Source of the DNA: Bacteroidia bacterium
Lineage (GTDB): Bacteria > Bacteroidota > Bacteroidia > Cytophagales > Cyclobacteriaceae
Direction: 5' to 3'
NCBI GenBank assembly: GCA_016650355.1
Contig: JAENVX010000160.1
Span: forward strand, 1 to 6,917
DNA: 6,917 nucleotides
Of this stretch, positions 5,965 to 6,917 are shown one piece after another. The notes under the pieces are model-generated. The model had not been told where the DNA came from, did not search any database, and saw only the letters and a program-made list of their open reading frames with translations. Position numbers and translations under genes: made by a program. How positions within the stretch are numbered: the stretch's first letter is position 1; the number at the start of each line of letters is the position of its first letter.

Positions 5965-6917
5965 TCGAGATTAAAAATTCCTGATTGTTCCGAGTACCCT
6001 TCATTCGATTTAGCAATAATTCCATTGCCTCATTGCTGTTCATGTCGGCCATATACTTACGTAAAATCCACACACGTGCTAACTCTTCTTCTTTTAACAA
6101 TAGTTCTTCACGCCTGGTACCCGATGCCGTAACATCAATGGCGGGATAAACTCGCTTGTTCGAAAGTTTGCGGTCGAGAACCAATTCCATATTTCCTGTT
6201 CCCTTAAATTCTTCAAAGATTACTTCGTCCATTTTAGAACCAGTATCAATCAGTGCTGTAGCAATTATCGTCAACGATCCTCCTCTCTCAATGTTACGCG
6301 CTGCACCAAAGAAACGTTTCGGTTTATGCAAAGCATTTGCATCAACACCACCGGAAAGAATTTTTCCTGAGGATGGCACGACAGTATTATATGCTCTGGC
6401 TAAACGGGTGATGGAATCCAATAGGATTACCACATCATGTCCACACTCCACCATGCGCTTGGCTTTTTCCAACACGATGCTTGCAACTTTCACGTGACGT
6501 TCTGCTTGTTCGTCAAAAGTAGAAGCAATTACTTCCGCCTTTACACTTCGCGCCATGTCTGTAACTTCTTCCGGGCGCTCGTCAATCAACAACACAATAA
6601 GATAAACTTCTGGATGATTTTCCGCTATTGCGTTGGCGATGTGTTTCAATAAAACAGTCTTACCCGTTTTAGGTTGTGCCACAATCATACCTCGTTGTCC
6701 CTTTCCGATCGGACAAAATAAATCCAATATACGGGTCGACATGTTATCACCTGTAGTGCTCAATCTCAACTTCTCTTCTGGAAAAAGCGGAGTTAAATAT
6801 TCAAAAGCAACGCGGTCACGAATCTCTTCGGTTGTCTTCCCACTTACGCTCTCTACCTTCAGCAACGCAAAATATTTTTCTCCCTCTTTGGGTGGACGAA
6901 TTAATCCAGCGACTGTA
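5954..6917 (-). CDS. rho: Transcription termination factor Rho, 5' end cut by the window edge
   Basis: Rho is a hexameric RNA-dependent ATPase that translocates along nascent RNA and releases RNA polymerase. The frame is open to the right edge, giving 320 visible residues that begin 'TVAGLIRPPKEGEKYFALLKVE', the conserved end of the RNA-binding part, so the true start lies outside. In this fragment the Walker A 'QPKTGKT' is at 81-87 (bases about 6656-6676). Walker B 'VVILLDSITRLARAYN' is at 162-177, followed by the Q-loop region 'GGVDANALHKPKRFFGAARN' (189-208). Then come 'IATALIDTGSKMDEVIFEEFKGTGNMEL' (218-245), which includes the R loop, and 'SGTRREELL' (265-273) with the arginine-finger region. 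These match E. coli Rho closely across the ATPase domain. A TTG at 6865-6863 is only an internal leucine, not the start. The gene ends at TAG 5956-5954, inside a palindrome shared with the convergent lipoprotein gene. Confidence 0.97.
   Translation of the reverse strand, partial: TVAGLIRPPKEGEKYFALLKVESVSGKTTEEIRDRVAFEYLTPLFPEEKLRLSTTGDNMSTRILDLFCPIGKGQRGMIVAQPKTGKTVLLKHIANAIAENHPEVYLIVLLIDERPEEVTDMARSVKAEVIASTFDEQAERHVKVASIVLEKAKRMVECGHDVVILLDSITRLARAYNTVVPSSGKILSGGVDANALHKPKRFFGAARNIERGGSLTIIATALIDTGSKMDEVIFEEFKGTGNMELVLDRKLSNKRVYPAIDVTASGTRREELLLKEEELARVWILRKYMADMNSNEAMELLLNRMKGTRNNQEFLISMNS

Noticed and set aside
6156..6497. Plus-strand open frame of 113 codons antisense to rho
   Set aside because: It lies entirely within the highly conserved Rho ATPase coding region on the opposite strand and has no domain of its own.
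5954..6865. Rho as a complete 303-residue protein starting with TTG at 6865
   Set aside because: The frame stays open to the window edge and encodes the conserved Rho stretch 'RPPKEGEKYFALLKV', so this TTG is an internal leucine codon.
1..6917. A novel defence, mobile or biosynthetic system in the window
   Set aside because: All six genes belong to recognisable housekeeping or envelope families, with no transposase, integrase, toxin-antitoxin pair, repeat array or cluster logic.

Overview
The window looks like an ordinary chromosomal housekeeping segment from a member of the Bacteroidota, possibly the Cytophagales side; the lower rank is a guess. Supporting signs are a perfect Bacteroidota-type -7 element (TAnnTTTG) just before one gene, no convincing Shine-Dalgarno sequences, a large phosphate transporter of the form common in this phylum, a lipoprotein with FKBP-like repeats, and a Rho whose visible part fits the phylum. 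No mobile elements, tRNA or rRNA genes, CRISPR arrays or integration scars were seen.

Layout from left to right. A flavin-binding pyridoxamine-phosphate-oxidase-family protein lies on the minus strand and is cut by the left edge. A roughly 100-base divergent intergenic region with two back-to-back inverted repeats separates it from four plus-strand genes: a VTT-domain (TVP38/TMEM64/DedA-like) membrane protein, a DEAD-box RNA helicase with a DbpA-type RNA-binding tail, a 756-residue PiT-family phosphate transporter with a long soluble C-terminus, and a lipoprotein with two FKBP-like repeats. The minus-strand rho gene then converges on the lipoprotein gene and runs off the right edge. The two stop codons lie only 21 bases apart, inside one long imperfect palindrome.

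The four plus-strand genes are separated by about 94 to 113 bases, and at least the helicase has its own promoter-like element. They are therefore probably separate transcription units rather than an operon, and no shared pathway is evident. Two of the four (the VTT protein and the PiT transporter) start with GTG.

No undescribed multi-gene system was found. The points most worth a second look are the near-leaderless helicase promoter, its DEFD motif II, the degenerate tandem FKBP repeats, the palindrome spanning both convergent stop codons, and the PiT C-terminal extension.
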